Under the pieces are notes generated by a model. It did no database searches. It saw nothing but the letters and a program-made list of their open reading frames with translations, and had not been told where the DNA came from. Positions 1 to 7,516 of a stretch of 7,828 nucleotides of DNA are shown here, piece by piece. The DNA is from an uncultured Desulfobacteraceae bacterium. GTDB lineage: Bacteria; Desulfobacterota; Desulfobacteria; Desulfobacterales; UBA2174. Position 1 is the stretch's first letter. Each line of letters starts with the position of its first letter. The position numbers were made by a program, and so were the translations under genes. The DNA lies in NCBI GenBank assembly GCA_937982505.1, contig CALJLV010000050.1:1-7828 (forward strand). The letters are read 5' to 3'.

Positions 1-12
1 CCGGGCCACCGC

Positions 13-39
13 ATTTCGTGGTTTCATGTTATTTCGTGG
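13..39. repeat. Short direct repeat ATTTCGTGG
   Basis: ATTTCGTGG occurs at 13-21 and again at 31-39, 18 nt apart start to start. This AT-richer stretch past the terminator differs in composition from the rest of the window and may be the edge of a dispersed intergenic repeat. The window ends before this can be judged. Confidence 0.35.
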
Positions 40-60
40 CGTTGGCTTTGTTGAAGGATC

Positions 61-88
61 AGGGAAAAGAGGCGCCGCCATGGGGCGC
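61..88 (-). terminator. Weak candidate terminator after the response regulator
   Basis: On the minus strand GCGCC (84-88) pairs with GGCGC (72-76) around a 7-nt loop, followed by CUCUUUUCCC. The stem has only 5 bp, but the position, about 16 nt past the stop at 105, and the U-tract fit a terminator. Confidence 0.4.
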
Positions 89-104
89 AAACGGCGGGAA
101 CATC

Positions 105-1670
105 TCAGACGGAATCCGGCCTCCTGAGGTTCATCCGCTTCATGCGGGATCTGAGCTTGTTGGGGTTGATACCGAGAATCCGGGCGGCTCCCCGGGGGCC
201 TTCGATTCTCCATCCGGTTTCCTGGAGCGTTTTGAGAATGTATTCCCGCTCCACCGCCAGGAGCCCTCTTCTTTCGGGAAGATCCCAACCCTCGTCCGCC
301 TGGCGGGAGGCAAGCGCCAGAGAATTGAGTCTGTCCGCCAGGCGAAGCTCGTGGTCCTCGCACAACAGGACGGCCTTCTCGATGACATTGATCAGCTCCC
401 GGACATTCCCGGGCCAGGTATACGCCTGCAGCGCCCGGATGGTTTCCCGGGGAATGTGTTCAATGCGCCTGCCGAGTTTTTTGGCGAAACGGTCCTTATA
501 GAACGCCGCCAGGGCGGGAATGTCCCCTTTCCGCTCTCTGAGGGGCGGGATGTCCACGGGAAAAACGCTGAGTCGATAGAACAGATCCTGCCTGAACCGG
601 CCTCTGCGGATTTCCTCCTCGATGTTCCGGTTGGTGGAGGCGATGATTCGAACGTCGACTTTCACGGTGTACGGGCTGCCGAGACGCTCGAACTGGCCGT
701 CCTCAATGACTTTGAGCAGCTTGGCCTGCAGCTCCACAGGCAATTCACCGATTTCATCGAGGAAGATGGTGCCGCCGTTGGCCAGATCGAAACGGCCGAT
801 CTGCCTCGTCATCGAACCGGTGAAGGCGCCTTTTTCCCTGCCGAAAAGTTCGCTTTCGATCAGGTTGGCGGGCAGTCCGGCGCAGTTGACGTTGATGAAG
901 GGCTTGTTTTTCCGGCTGCTGGACTGGTGCAGAAAGTATGCGAAAAGGCCTTTACCGGTCCCCGTCTCGCCGGTCAGGAGTACCGTCATGTTGGTGGGGG
1001 CCACCTGTTGAATGCGGCGCAGGGTGAATTTGATGGGTTCGCTGTCGCCGATGATGTCGCCGCAGTGATCCTTCAGCTTCATCTCGTCGCGCAGATAGAT
1101 GTTCTCGGCCTCCAACTGAGTCTTGAGTTTCCGGATGATGTCCAGGGCGTTTCTGAGTTCTCTTTCGGTCTGCTGCCGCACCTGGATCTCCTTTTCCAGC
1201 TGCGCCACCTTCTGCTCGAGCTTGATCACCAGCCGCTCGTTGTGCGTCCTGAGCACATCTTCTTCCTCAGCCGCTTCCTTGGTCCAGTCAGGGTCGCGGC
1301 CATGGGCGGCGGCCATCACCTCATCGATGGCCGCCATCAGGGCCTGCGGTTCGCACGGTTTGGTGATGACGCGGGCTGCGCCGATCTTGACGGCAAGGTC
1401 GGCATCTCCGGGACTGGTGTATTCAGCAGTGTAGAAGATGAAGGGGATGTCGCACAGGGCATCGTCCGTCTTGACATGCCGGCAGAACTGGAAGCCGTCC
1501 ATGACCGGCATGAGAATATCGCTGATGATCAAATCGCTTTTGCCGGACTCAAGCGCCTCCAGGGCCTCGATGCCGTTTGCCGCTGAGCGCACATCGTGGC
1601 CGTTCCCTTCGAGCAGGGCTTCCAGGAAATAGCGGTTGGTTTCATTGTCATCCACGATGAGGATCTTCAT
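105..1670 (-). CDS. Response regulator with coiled coil, sigma-54 AAA+ domain and Fis-type HTH (NtrC family)
   Basis: A 521-residue sigma-54 enhancer-binding protein. Residues 1-~120 are a receiver domain: acidic Asp7/Asp8, phospho-acceptor Asp51 in SDILMPVMDG, Thr81 and Lys104. Residues ~140-200 are a charged, heptad-like coiled coil. Residues ~205-430 are the AAA+ domain: Walker A GETGTGKG (234-241), the sigma-54 contact loop GAFTGS (281-286), Walker B TIFLDEIGEL (301-310), FRQDLFYRL (359-367) and WPGNVREL (419-426). Residues ~465-521 are a Fis-like helix-turn-helix (GAARILGINPNKLRSRMKRM). The start ATG is preceded by GGAG at 7-nt spacing; the frame continues upstream to 1862 but that part overlaps the GAPDH gene and looks like noise. 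The contact loop ends in Ser instead of the usual Ala, a mild variation. The 521 residues exceed the usual 450-480 of NtrC-type regulators because of the coiled-coil linker. No kinase gene is in the window, and I saw no sigma-54 promoter (TGGCAC-N5-TTGC) in the adjacent spacers. Targets are unknown. Confidence 0.93.
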   Translation of the reverse strand: MKILIVDDNETNRYFLEALLEGNGHDVRSAANGIEALEALESGKSDLIISDILMPVMDGFQFCRHVKTDDALCDIPFIFYTAEYTSPGDADLAVKIGAARVITKPCEPQALMAAIDEVMAAAHGRDPDWTKEAAEEEDVLRTHNERLVIKLEQKVAQLEKEIQVRQQTERELRNALDIIRKLKTQLEAENIYLRDEMKLKDHCGDIIGDSEPIKFTLRRIQQVAPTNMTVLLTGETGTGKGLFAYFLHQSSSRKNKPFINVNCAGLPANLIESELFGREKGAFTGSMTRQIGRFDLANGGTIFLDEIGELPVELQAKLLKVIEDGQFERLGSPYTVKVDVRIIASTNRNIEEEIRRGRFRQDLFYRLSVFPVDIPPLRERKGDIPALAAFYKDRFAKKLGRRIEHIPRETIRALQAYTWPGNVRELINVIEKAVLLCEDHELRLADRLNSLALASRQADEGWDLPERRGLLAVEREYILKTLQETGWRIEGPRGAARILGINPNKLRSRMKRMNLRRPDSV

Positions 1671-1812
1671 GGGCTTTCTCCCCCGGTCACCTTCGACGAC
1701 GGCCGATTCGGGCGCCCTTCGAAGACCCCGTTTCAGACCAGAAAAGAGCGCCGGCGGCGAAGACCGCAAAATGGACGGCGCGGCGCGACGGGCCAGGACA
1801 CGGATCGCGCAT
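1671..1812. other. Spacer between GAPDH and the response regulator
   Basis: This 142-nt gap holds the regulator's ribosome site (GGAG at 1678-1681) and a GGGCGCCC palindrome. I found no convincing terminator after GAPDH and no clear promoter, so co-transcription of the regulator with GAPDH is possible. Confidence 0.5.
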
Positions 1813-3075
1813 CTAGAGCTGCTCGGCGACGGAGACGGTCCGGTCTCCGAGCAGATTGACATAGGAACCCATCTCGTTGTCGTACCAGCCGTAGATCACC
1901 GCCTGGGTCACCGGAATGCGCAGGACCGTGTTGCCCAGGGCCTCCACGACCCGGGGATCGATCCCGGCCGCCTGCTTCAGGTCGAGGCAGATCTCGGCGG
2001 TGCGGGTGTGGGTCTCATGCCCTTCGATGAGGGTCGCGGCCCGCGGGGCGCCGACAATGTCCACCGACACGCTCTGCCTGTCGCTGTAGTGAAGGTAGCC
2101 GTTGAGGTCCTCGGCCGCCGCCCGGCGGTAGATGCCCTTGATCAGCCCGGCGCGGATCGGCTCCGCGGCCGGATCCTCCTGGAGGTTGAGCACCAGGATG
2201 ATCAGTGAGCCGCTGCTGGTGGGGATGCGCACCGACTCGGCGATGAACCCGATGCTGGCCATTTCGGGGATCACCAGGCTCAGGGCCTTGGCCGCGCCGG
2301 TGGTGGTGAGGATGATGTTGTTCAGGATGCTGCGGTTCTTGCGCAGATCGCTCTTGCCGCTGCCCGGCAGGCGGTCGAGCACCTGCTGGCTGCCGGTGGC
2401 CGCATGCACGGTGGCCATGGAGGCCGACAGGATCCGTCTGGCCCCGAAATGGTTCAGCAGGGGGCGTATCATGTGGGCCAGGCAGGTGGTGGTGCACGAG
2501 GCGTTGGACACCACCCGATGGCGGCGCGGATCGAAGTGGTGGGCGTTGATCCCCATCACCGTGGTCACCGCATCGGCGGGCATGGGCGCCCCCTTGGCCT
2601 TGATCTTGAAAGGTGCGGACACGATCACCTTCTCGGCCCCGCTGTCCAGGTGGCCGCGCAGCGATCCGCCGGGGGCATCGCCGGCCAGGGTGGGATCGAG
2701 AAAGCGGCCGGTGGTGTCCACCACCAGGCGCACGTCATGATCGGCCCAGCCGATCTCGGCCGGGTTGCGCTGTTCGCGCAGCAGGCGCACCGGGATCCCG
2801 TCGATGCGCAGGGTGCCGCTCTCTTCGTCCAGATCCGTGATCAGCGGCCGGGCCCGGTACCCGTACAGATAGGTGTGCAGGGCGCCGTAGGTGGAATCGC
2901 GCTCAATGTAATCGGCGATATCGGCCAGGCGCGTGCCCGCCCTGCGGCCCAGGTTGACCACGATCTGCCGGAAAAAGCGCCGCCCCACATGATGCCAGAG
3001 CGTCAGCTTGCCGATGCGGCCCAGTCCGTTGATGCCCAGTACCATATCGCTGGCCGGATCATTGTGTTTTTCCAT
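1813..3075 (-). CDS. Glyceraldehyde-3-phosphate dehydrogenase, divergent long form
   Basis: A 420-residue protein from the ATG with the perfect AGGAGG; typical phosphorylating GAPDHs have about 330-340 residues. The family oxidises glyceraldehyde 3-phosphate with NAD(P)+ and phosphate to 1,3-bisphosphoglycerate, reversibly, in the cytoplasm. Seen in order: the Rossmann loop GINGLGRIG (residues 14-22), RDSTYG (~59-64), SNASCTTTCLA with catalytic Cys194, ATVHAATGSQ with the base His224, TTTGAAKALS of the phosphate site, SVRIPT with the substrate-binding Arg283, and WYDNE near 397-401. Oddities: the usual SCTTNC has Thr in place of Asn; the cofactor-specificity turn after the second strand, normally N-D or N-G, reads NLGRR with two arginines, which may favour NADP; about 8 extra residues precede the active site and about 30 lie in the C-terminal catalytic domain. 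All core catalytic residues remain, so it is probably active, but a gluconeogenic or alternative-substrate role is possible. It starts 142 nt after the dikinase-like stop codon and has its own promoter candidate. Confidence 0.88.
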   Translation of the reverse strand: MEKHNDPASDMVLGINGLGRIGKLTLWHHVGRRFFRQIVVNLGRRAGTRLADIADYIERDSTYGALHTYLYGYRARPLITDLDEESGTLRIDGIPVRLLREQRNPAEIGWADHDVRLVVDTTGRFLDPTLAGDAPGGSLRGHLDSGAEKVIVSAPFKIKAKGAPMPADAVTTVMGINAHHFDPRRHRVVSNASCTTTCLAHMIRPLLNHFGARRILSASMATVHAATGSQQVLDRLPGSGKSDLRKNRSILNNIILTTTGAAKALSLVIPEMASIGFIAESVRIPTSSGSLIILVLNLQEDPAAEPIRAGLIKGIYRRAAAEDLNGYLHYSDRQSVSVDIVGAPRAATLIEGHETHTRTAEICLDLKQAAGIDPRVVEALGNTVLRIPVTQAVIYGWYDNEMGSYVNLLGDRTVSVAEQL

Positions 3076-3081
3076 CTTCGA

Positions 3082-3087
3082 CCTCCT
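3082..3087 (-). promoter_or_regulatory. Ribosome binding site fixing the GAPDH start
   Basis: A perfect AGGAGG lies 6 nt before the ATG at 3073-3075. It sits directly after the antitoxin-like codons and makes this Met, rather than the upstream ATG at 3141 or the Met at 3043-3045 (no Shine-Dalgarno), the best GAPDH start. Confidence 0.75.
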
Positions 3088-3096
3088 CGCCCCGGG

Positions 3097-3141
3097 CCTG
3101 GAGAAATGCGTCTTGGCCTCATGGACGTTGACCGTCTCCAT
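3097..3141 (-). pseudogene. Truncated Phd/YefM-type antitoxin N-terminus (15 codons), in frame with the GAPDH gene
   Basis: From an ATG at 3139-3141, preceded by GGAGAGAGGG (3145-3154), the frame reads METVNVHEAKTHFSR. This is close to the standard opening of Phd/YefM (VapB-like) antitoxins, usually M-x-TVN-[IV]-HEAKTH-[LF]-SRL. The usual continuation, LLERVEAGEE followed by the 'GKPVARL' region, is absent: the frame goes on as PGARRSK and enters the GAPDH start Met. Skipping two bases within AGGAGG would give A-R-V-E-D-G-K, resembling the family's next residues, so slightly more homologous DNA may survive in another frame. No toxin gene is present. Either this is a decayed antitoxin whose expression signals remain, or the leader is translated as a 22-residue N-terminal extension of the dehydrogenase. 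The resemblance is from memory of the family and covers only 15 residues. Confidence 0.6.
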
Positions 3142-3178
3142 TTTCCCTCTCTCCGGAAAGACTTAGTCCATGCCCGGC

Positions 3179-3207
3179 ATCCTACCATAGGGCCCCACCC
3201 CGTGCAA
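3179..3207 (-). promoter_or_regulatory. Candidate sigma-70 promoter for the antitoxin stub and GAPDH gene
   Basis: On the minus strand TTGCAC (3202-3207) and TAGGAT (3179-3184) are separated by exactly 17 nt. Transcription would begin near 3172, giving a leader of about 30 nt before the stub's ATG at 3141. The -35 matches the consensus at 3 of 6 positions and the -10 at 4 of 6. It begins only about 10 nt past the dikinase-like stop codon, so GAPDH could be expressed independently of the upstream gene. A small palindrome GACTTAGTC (3160-3168) lies between the predicted start of transcription and the ribosome site and could be an operator. Confidence 0.4.
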
Positions 3208-3217
3208 ACCGAAGCCC

Positions 3218-6200
3218 CTACACGGCATGAACGCGGTGGGCCGCCCCGTTTCCCGGGGCCGCATGGGCCCGCAAACGCCCCTGGTAGACGATCCCGGCCT
3301 GACCGTCGATGCTGATGAAGTCCCCGCTGCGCAGGGTGACCTTTTCGAAGCGGCACTCGCGCCGGCGTTCGTCGCAGACCAGGGTGGTGCAGCCCACCAC
3401 GCAGGTTTTTTCCAGCCGGTGGGCCACGACGGCCGCATGGGAGGTGACGCCGCCGCGGGCCGTGAGCAGCCCGTCGGCGGCATAGATCTCCTTGATGTCG
3501 TCGGGCACCGTGTCGTTGCGCCCCAGGATCAGGTGGGTTTCGGGCTCTTCACGCCGCCAGCGGTCGATCTCCTCCAGGGTGAAGACCAGCCGCCCGGTCA
3601 TGGCCCCGCCGGCCACCCCGATGCCATGGCCCAACTGACGTGCCGGATCGAGCTCCTCGGGATCGAAGGCGTAGACCTTCTTGCGCTCACGGATGGCCAT
3701 GTCCCGGGTCTGGAGCAGATAGAGGTCATCGGCCGTGGGCCCCTCGAAGGTGAACTCCATCTCCTGGGGACTCCACCCGTGGCGGTAGATCAGGATATTG
3801 GCCCATTCCTTGAGCCGGTTGTAAATCTCCGGGAAGTGGGTCTCCAGGGTGATGTCGGTCTCGCGCATCTCGCATTCCTGCTGGAAAAGCGAGATGGGCA
3901 GGGTGGTCACCAGGCCGCTGACCACGTCCTCGCCCTGATTGCCGATGGTGAAATCCCCCCACAGCTTGAGGATGTCTCCGGACCAGCGCGGATTATGGGT
4001 GAAAAAGACCCCGGTGCCCGACGCGCGGCTGCGGTTGCCGAAGACCATCTTCTGGGCCGTCACCGCCGTGCCCCAGTCGTCCGAGATGCCCATGATCTTG
4101 CGGTAGGTGCGGGCCCGGCCGGAGTGCCAGGAGGCGAAAACGCTGCGGATGGCCATCACCAGCTGATCGAAGGGGTCCTCGGGGATCTGGATGTCGTGGT
4201 CCTGGACCAGGGTCTTGTAGGCCAGGGCCACCAGGCGCATCTGTTCGCCGGGCAGATGGCGCTTGAAGGGAATGCCGTGGTGCCGCTTGAACTCGCTGAT
4301 GATGGCGTCGAAGGCGTCGCGCTCCAGGCCGAAGGCCATCCCGCTGCACTGGATGAAACGCCGGTAGCAGTCCCAGGCGAACCAGGCGTTGCCGGTGGCG
4401 GCGGCGATCCCCTCGGCGATTTCCTCGTTGATCCCCACGTTGAGAAAAGTGTCCATCATCCCGGGCTGGCTGATGGCCGCCCCGCTGCGCACCGAGAGCA
4501 GCAGGGGATTGTCGGGCGCACCGAAGCGCTGGCCGGTCTGGGCCTCCAGGCCGGCCAGGTGCCGATCGATCTGCTCCTTGAAATTCTGTTCGGCCCGCGG
4601 GTAGCCCTCGATGAGGGTACGGCAGCGGAACACCTCGGTGGTGATGATGAAGCCGGGGGGCACCGGCAGCCCGAAGCGTTTGAGCTGCACCATGTTGTAC
4701 CCCTTGGTGCCCAGGTAGATGATCCCGGCCACCCGGGGCTTGGGCGGATCGATGGGGGTCATGGCCCGCTGGGGGTCGAAGTTGAGCAGCAGGTGGAGCT
4801 TGTCCTTGGGCAACCGGTCGGCCTGGTGAAAGAGGGTGCTCAGAATCCGGCCCAGAAAACGGTCCAGCTGCTGAAGACCGAGGCTCATGGCGATCTGATC
4901 CCGGAAAAAGATCTCCGAAATCCGGTGGCGCAGCCGCTCGCGATCGTCGATCCGCTCGGCGGGCATGAACTTGGGCAGGATCTGGTGGGGAGGAATCTGG
5001 TCCAGGATGCGGTTGAGATTGGCCTCGTGGATGTTGTTGAAATGGTCGTTGATGACGTTCTTGACCGCCTGGGCGAAGCCTTTGAAGATGTCCAGATACT
5101 GGGTGAAGGTAAAGCCGCGTACTTCCAGCGAGTGGGCCAGCAGTTCAAGCTGGCGCTCCAGTTCGACGGAACTGAGCCCTTCCACCCGCAGGGCCTTGTG
5201 GAAGAGGCGCAGCCGATCGTAGATCTGAAAAAAGGTCGCCTTGGTGATCAGCGACAGGTCCAGCTCCTCGATGGTGCGGTCAAAAAGGGTGTTGGTGAGC
5301 GACTCGATGCGAAAGGCCAGCCCCAGGGCGTCGAACTTCAGCTCGTGGTAGCTGCCGTACATGGAAGGGATGTCCACGGTGAAGTGGCGCTTCTTGTAGA
5401 TGTCTTCCCGGATCTCGTATTGCTGTTCGCCCAGCAGCAGCGTCTTGAGCCGCTCGGCGTAGTCCAGCAGCCGGTTGAGGCGCCCCTTGATTTCCGGCTC
5501 GTCCAGGGCCGCCTGGAGCTGGTCCAGGTCCGGAAAGGCCTCGGTGCGCAGGAGGGCCAGATAGGCGTTCATGTCCACGAAGACCAGGTTGTACTTCTGA
5601 TGCAGCATGCGGTAGAAGGCCACCATCAACCCCATCCGCTCGCTATCGATCCTGTCGACCCCCGGGACCTGGTCGATGAGGGTCTTGACCGCCTCTTCCG
5701 GACCTTCCAGCAGGCCCCGGGGCAGTTCCAGCCCCTGCCGGCGAAGATGGGCCAGGATCCGCCGCGGCCCGTCGACCCAGGGCCCTTCGGCCTCGATCTG
5801 GGCGTGCAGATACGGCGGCAAAAAGGCGTCCAGGACCTGCTTGTCGCCCTTTTCCCAGAAGGCCAGGACGGCTTCCATCAGGTCCAGCACCCGGCTGCTG
5901 CTCTCCACATGGCTCTGCTTGCGCAGAAAATGGACCAGCGGATCGCGCCGGTGCATCAGCTCGTCGGCCTGGGTGGAGATGTCCCGCAACCGCCCCTCGG
6001 CCCCGATGTCGTTGAAGTAGACCGGAAAGAGCCGGGCGAGTTGCTTGGCCAGGTTGTAGACCGGAGCGATCCCGCTGTTGAGCAGATGGGTCACGTCGCG
6101 CTGAAACAGGTCGGTGTCCTTGATGAACACCCCGCACAGGGACAGGTGGATGATCAGATAAGAGATCAGCCGCGGCGACCATTTGGGGTTGCGCTGGATC

Positions 6201-7429
6201 AGGGCCAGCCAGGTGCGGATGTTCTGCAGGTGGGCGCTGTTGACCTTGATCTGCCAGTCGTCGCCCACCCCGCCGATCATGGGAGCCTGGAAGCCCAGGT
6301 CGATGACCGCGTCGATAAAGTAGTTGACCAGCTCGCTGTCGTCGGTCTTGTAAACCCCCTTGCCCATGGTGAGCACGCAATTGAGGGCCGTGGCCGGAAA
6401 CTCCAGGGTGCGGGTCTTGAGAATAGCAAAAGTCTGGTCGATGAGCCGTTTGACCCGGTAGTCGGGCTCGTTGGCGATGAGCCAGCTCAGGGTGCGGTTG
6501 ATGTCGCGCAGGGTCTCTTCGTGGATCATCCCCAGCCCCGGGATGTTCATGATGTGAAACAGGAAGATGATCTTCCAGCGCTGGCCGTCGCCCTTCTGCC
6601 CCCCGGCGGCCAGAAGCCGACGGGGAATCAGGCGGTAACGCTCCACGATCTGGGCGTAGCCGGTGAGGGCCACCAGTTGCCGGGTGAAATCGCCCCGGGT
6701 CGGGTCGGCCCCGGACACCAGGGCCTCCAGGCACCCCTGCCAGGCGGCGATGTCCCCGTGCCCCAAGCCGGTAAAGATATGGTCCAACCCGCCCCCGAGG
6801 GCTTCTTCCATCTGGGCGGCGAACCAGTCCCGCGGATCGGGCTGGTCCAGCCAGTAGCGGTAGGCAGCCTCGTAGTAGCGGATCAGGGCGGCGTTGCAGG
6901 CCGCGAGGTCGGCATCCCGGGGGGCGCTCTGCACCAGGGCCTCGGCCAGGCGTGGCAGCTGGTAGTGGCTGCGCACAAAGATCATCAGACGCTCGGCATC
7001 GCAGCCCAGCAGGCGCTGGAACACCGCCTCGATGGCCATCATGAAGCGGGGCAGATCCGTCCCGCTGTCGCGGATCATCTTGTCGACGAACAGCAGCAGG
7101 TTGTCCACCGCGTCGCTGCGCACCGCCGCGTCGCTGCGTTCCGCATCCAGGACCCGGAAGAAAATCTCCACGAACCGCTCGGCCGCCGCTCCCCCCTGGG
7201 GATGAAGCACCAGCAGATGGAAGTAGTCCAGGGCATAGGTGCGCGCCTCGCCGACGATGAAGGGCCAGTTCTTGTAGGGGTGGGACAACTCCTTGAGAAA
7301 AGTGGTCACCCCCTCCATGATCCCGTAGTAGCGGGACATGACCTCTTGCAGGACCGCATAGCGCGGATCGATGGCGACATCGATATGGTAGTCGGCGATG
7401 TTGGCTTCCAGGGCTTTGGAACGGATCAT
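3218..7429 (-). CDS. PPDK-type ATP-grasp plus phosphohistidine protein with a ~900-residue N-terminal region and no PEP/pyruvate-binding barrel
   Basis: A 1403-residue protein from the ATG at 7427-7429. Residues 1 to about 895 match no domain I recognise; they look soluble and mainly helical, with no signal peptide or membrane segment. Residues ~900-1245 are a PPDK/PEP-synthase ATP-grasp domain: GTKGYNMVQLKRFGLPVPPG with the ATP-site Lys near 909, SVRSGAAISQPGMMDT with Arg981, GTGVFFTHNP, NQGEDVVSG and the closing LYLLQTR with Arg1242. Residues ~1260-1403 are the swivelling phosphohistidine domain, GGVTSHAAVV with His1331. Thr1329, equivalent to the residue targeted by the PPDK regulatory protein, is kept. 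In PPDK (about 870-900 residues) this domain is followed by a C-terminal TIM barrel binding PEP/pyruvate; here the protein ends instead. ATP-dependent phosphorylation of His1331 is therefore likely, while the final acceptor is unknown and might be bound by the N-terminal region or a partner protein. Start choice: the open frame extends to a TTG at 7555, but that stretch encodes the upstream terminator; ATG 7459 lacks a ribosome site; ATG 7429 has a weak AGAG 7 nt upstream. Confidence 0.85.
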   Translation of the reverse strand: MIRSKALEANIADYHIDVAIDPRYAVLQEVMSRYYGIMEGVTTFLKELSHPYKNWPFIVGEARTYALDYFHLLVLHPQGGAAAERFVEIFFRVLDAERSDAAVRSDAVDNLLLFVDKMIRDSGTDLPRFMMAIEAVFQRLLGCDAERLMIFVRSHYQLPRLAEALVQSAPRDADLAACNAALIRYYEAAYRYWLDQPDPRDWFAAQMEEALGGGLDHIFTGLGHGDIAAWQGCLEALVSGADPTRGDFTRQLVALTGYAQIVERYRLIPRRLLAAGGQKGDGQRWKIIFLFHIMNIPGLGMIHEETLRDINRTLSWLIANEPDYRVKRLIDQTFAILKTRTLEFPATALNCVLTMGKGVYKTDDSELVNYFIDAVIDLGFQAPMIGGVGDDWQIKVNSAHLQNIRTWLALIQRNPKWSPRLISYLIIHLSLCGVFIKDTDLFQRDVTHLLNSGIAPVYNLAKQLARLFPVYFNDIGAEGRLRDISTQADELMHRRDPLVHFLRKQSHVESSSRVLDLMEAVLAFWEKGDKQVLDAFLPPYLHAQIEAEGPWVDGPRRILAHLRRQGLELPRGLLEGPEEAVKTLIDQVPGVDRIDSERMGLMVAFYRMLHQKYNLVFVDMNAYLALLRTEAFPDLDQLQAALDEPEIKGRLNRLLDYAERLKTLLLGEQQYEIREDIYKKRHFTVDIPSMYGSYHELKFDALGLAFRIESLTNTLFDRTIEELDLSLITKATFFQIYDRLRLFHKALRVEGLSSVELERQLELLAHSLEVRGFTFTQYLDIFKGFAQAVKNVINDHFNNIHEANLNRILDQIPPHQILPKFMPAERIDDRERLRHRISEIFFRDQIAMSLGLQQLDRFLGRILSTLFHQADRLPKDKLHLLLNFDPQRAMTPIDPPKPRVAGIIYLGTKGYNMVQLKRFGLPVPPGFIITTEVFRCRTLIEGYPRAEQNFKEQIDRHLAGLEAQTGQRFGAPDNPLLLSVRSGAAISQPGMMDTFLNVGINEEIAEGIAAATGNAWFAWDCYRRFIQCSGMAFGLERDAFDAIISEFKRHHGIPFKRHLPGEQMRLVALAYKTLVQDHDIQIPEDPFDQLVMAIRSVFASWHSGRARTYRKIMGISDDWGTAVTAQKMVFGNRSRASGTGVFFTHNPRWSGDILKLWGDFTIGNQGEDVVSGLVTTLPISLFQQECEMRETDITLETHFPEIYNRLKEWANILIYRHGWSPQEMEFTFEGPTADDLYLLQTRDMAIRERKKVYAFDPEELDPARQLGHGIGVAGGAMTGRLVFTLEEIDRWRREEPETHLILGRNDTVPDDIKEIYAADGLLTARGGVTSHAAVVAHRLEKTCVVGCTTLVCDERRRECRFEKVTLRSGDFISIDGQAGIVYQGRLRAHAAPGNGAAHRVHAV

Positions 7430-7467
7430 GGGGGATCTCTGAAGTTGGGGGGTATCCATCGGCCAAT

Positions 7468-7500
7468 CACGTGCCGGACCGGTCCGACGGGTCTGACCGG
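7468..7500. promoter_or_regulatory. Cluster of palindromes upstream of the dikinase-like gene (possible operator)
   Basis: Within 33 nt there is a CACGTG palindrome (7468-7473), a perfect 12-nt palindrome CGGACCGGTCCG (7475-7486), and two tandem copies of GGTCYGAC at 9-nt spacing (7481-7488 and 7490-7497). The segments 7479-7484 and 7495-7500 can also pair as a stem with a 10-nt loop. The cluster lies between the terminator and the likely start codon at 7429, where a promoter or operator would be expected. I could not find a convincing -35/-10 pair here. The sequence is very GC-rich, so some symmetry is expected by chance. Confidence 0.3.
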
Positions 7501-7516
7501 CCCGGCCTTGACCTTG

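Noticed and set aside
1671..1862. A 64-residue N-terminal extension of the response regulator
   Set aside because: It overlaps the end of the GAPDH gene, is Ser/Arg/Pro-rich noise, and the receiver domain begins exactly at the Met with a good ribosome site at 1670.
3076..3141. Calling GAPDH as one 442-residue protein from the ATG at 3141
   Set aside because: The perfect AGGAGG in front of ATG 3075 and the antitoxin-like nature of the first 15 residues favour the shorter start. The longer form remains possible and is treated as a finding.
3190..3217. Terminator after the dikinase-like gene from the TAGGG...CCCTA repeat
   Set aside because: Only a 5-bp stem with a loop of about 20 nt and no U-tract; it overlaps the promoter candidate instead.
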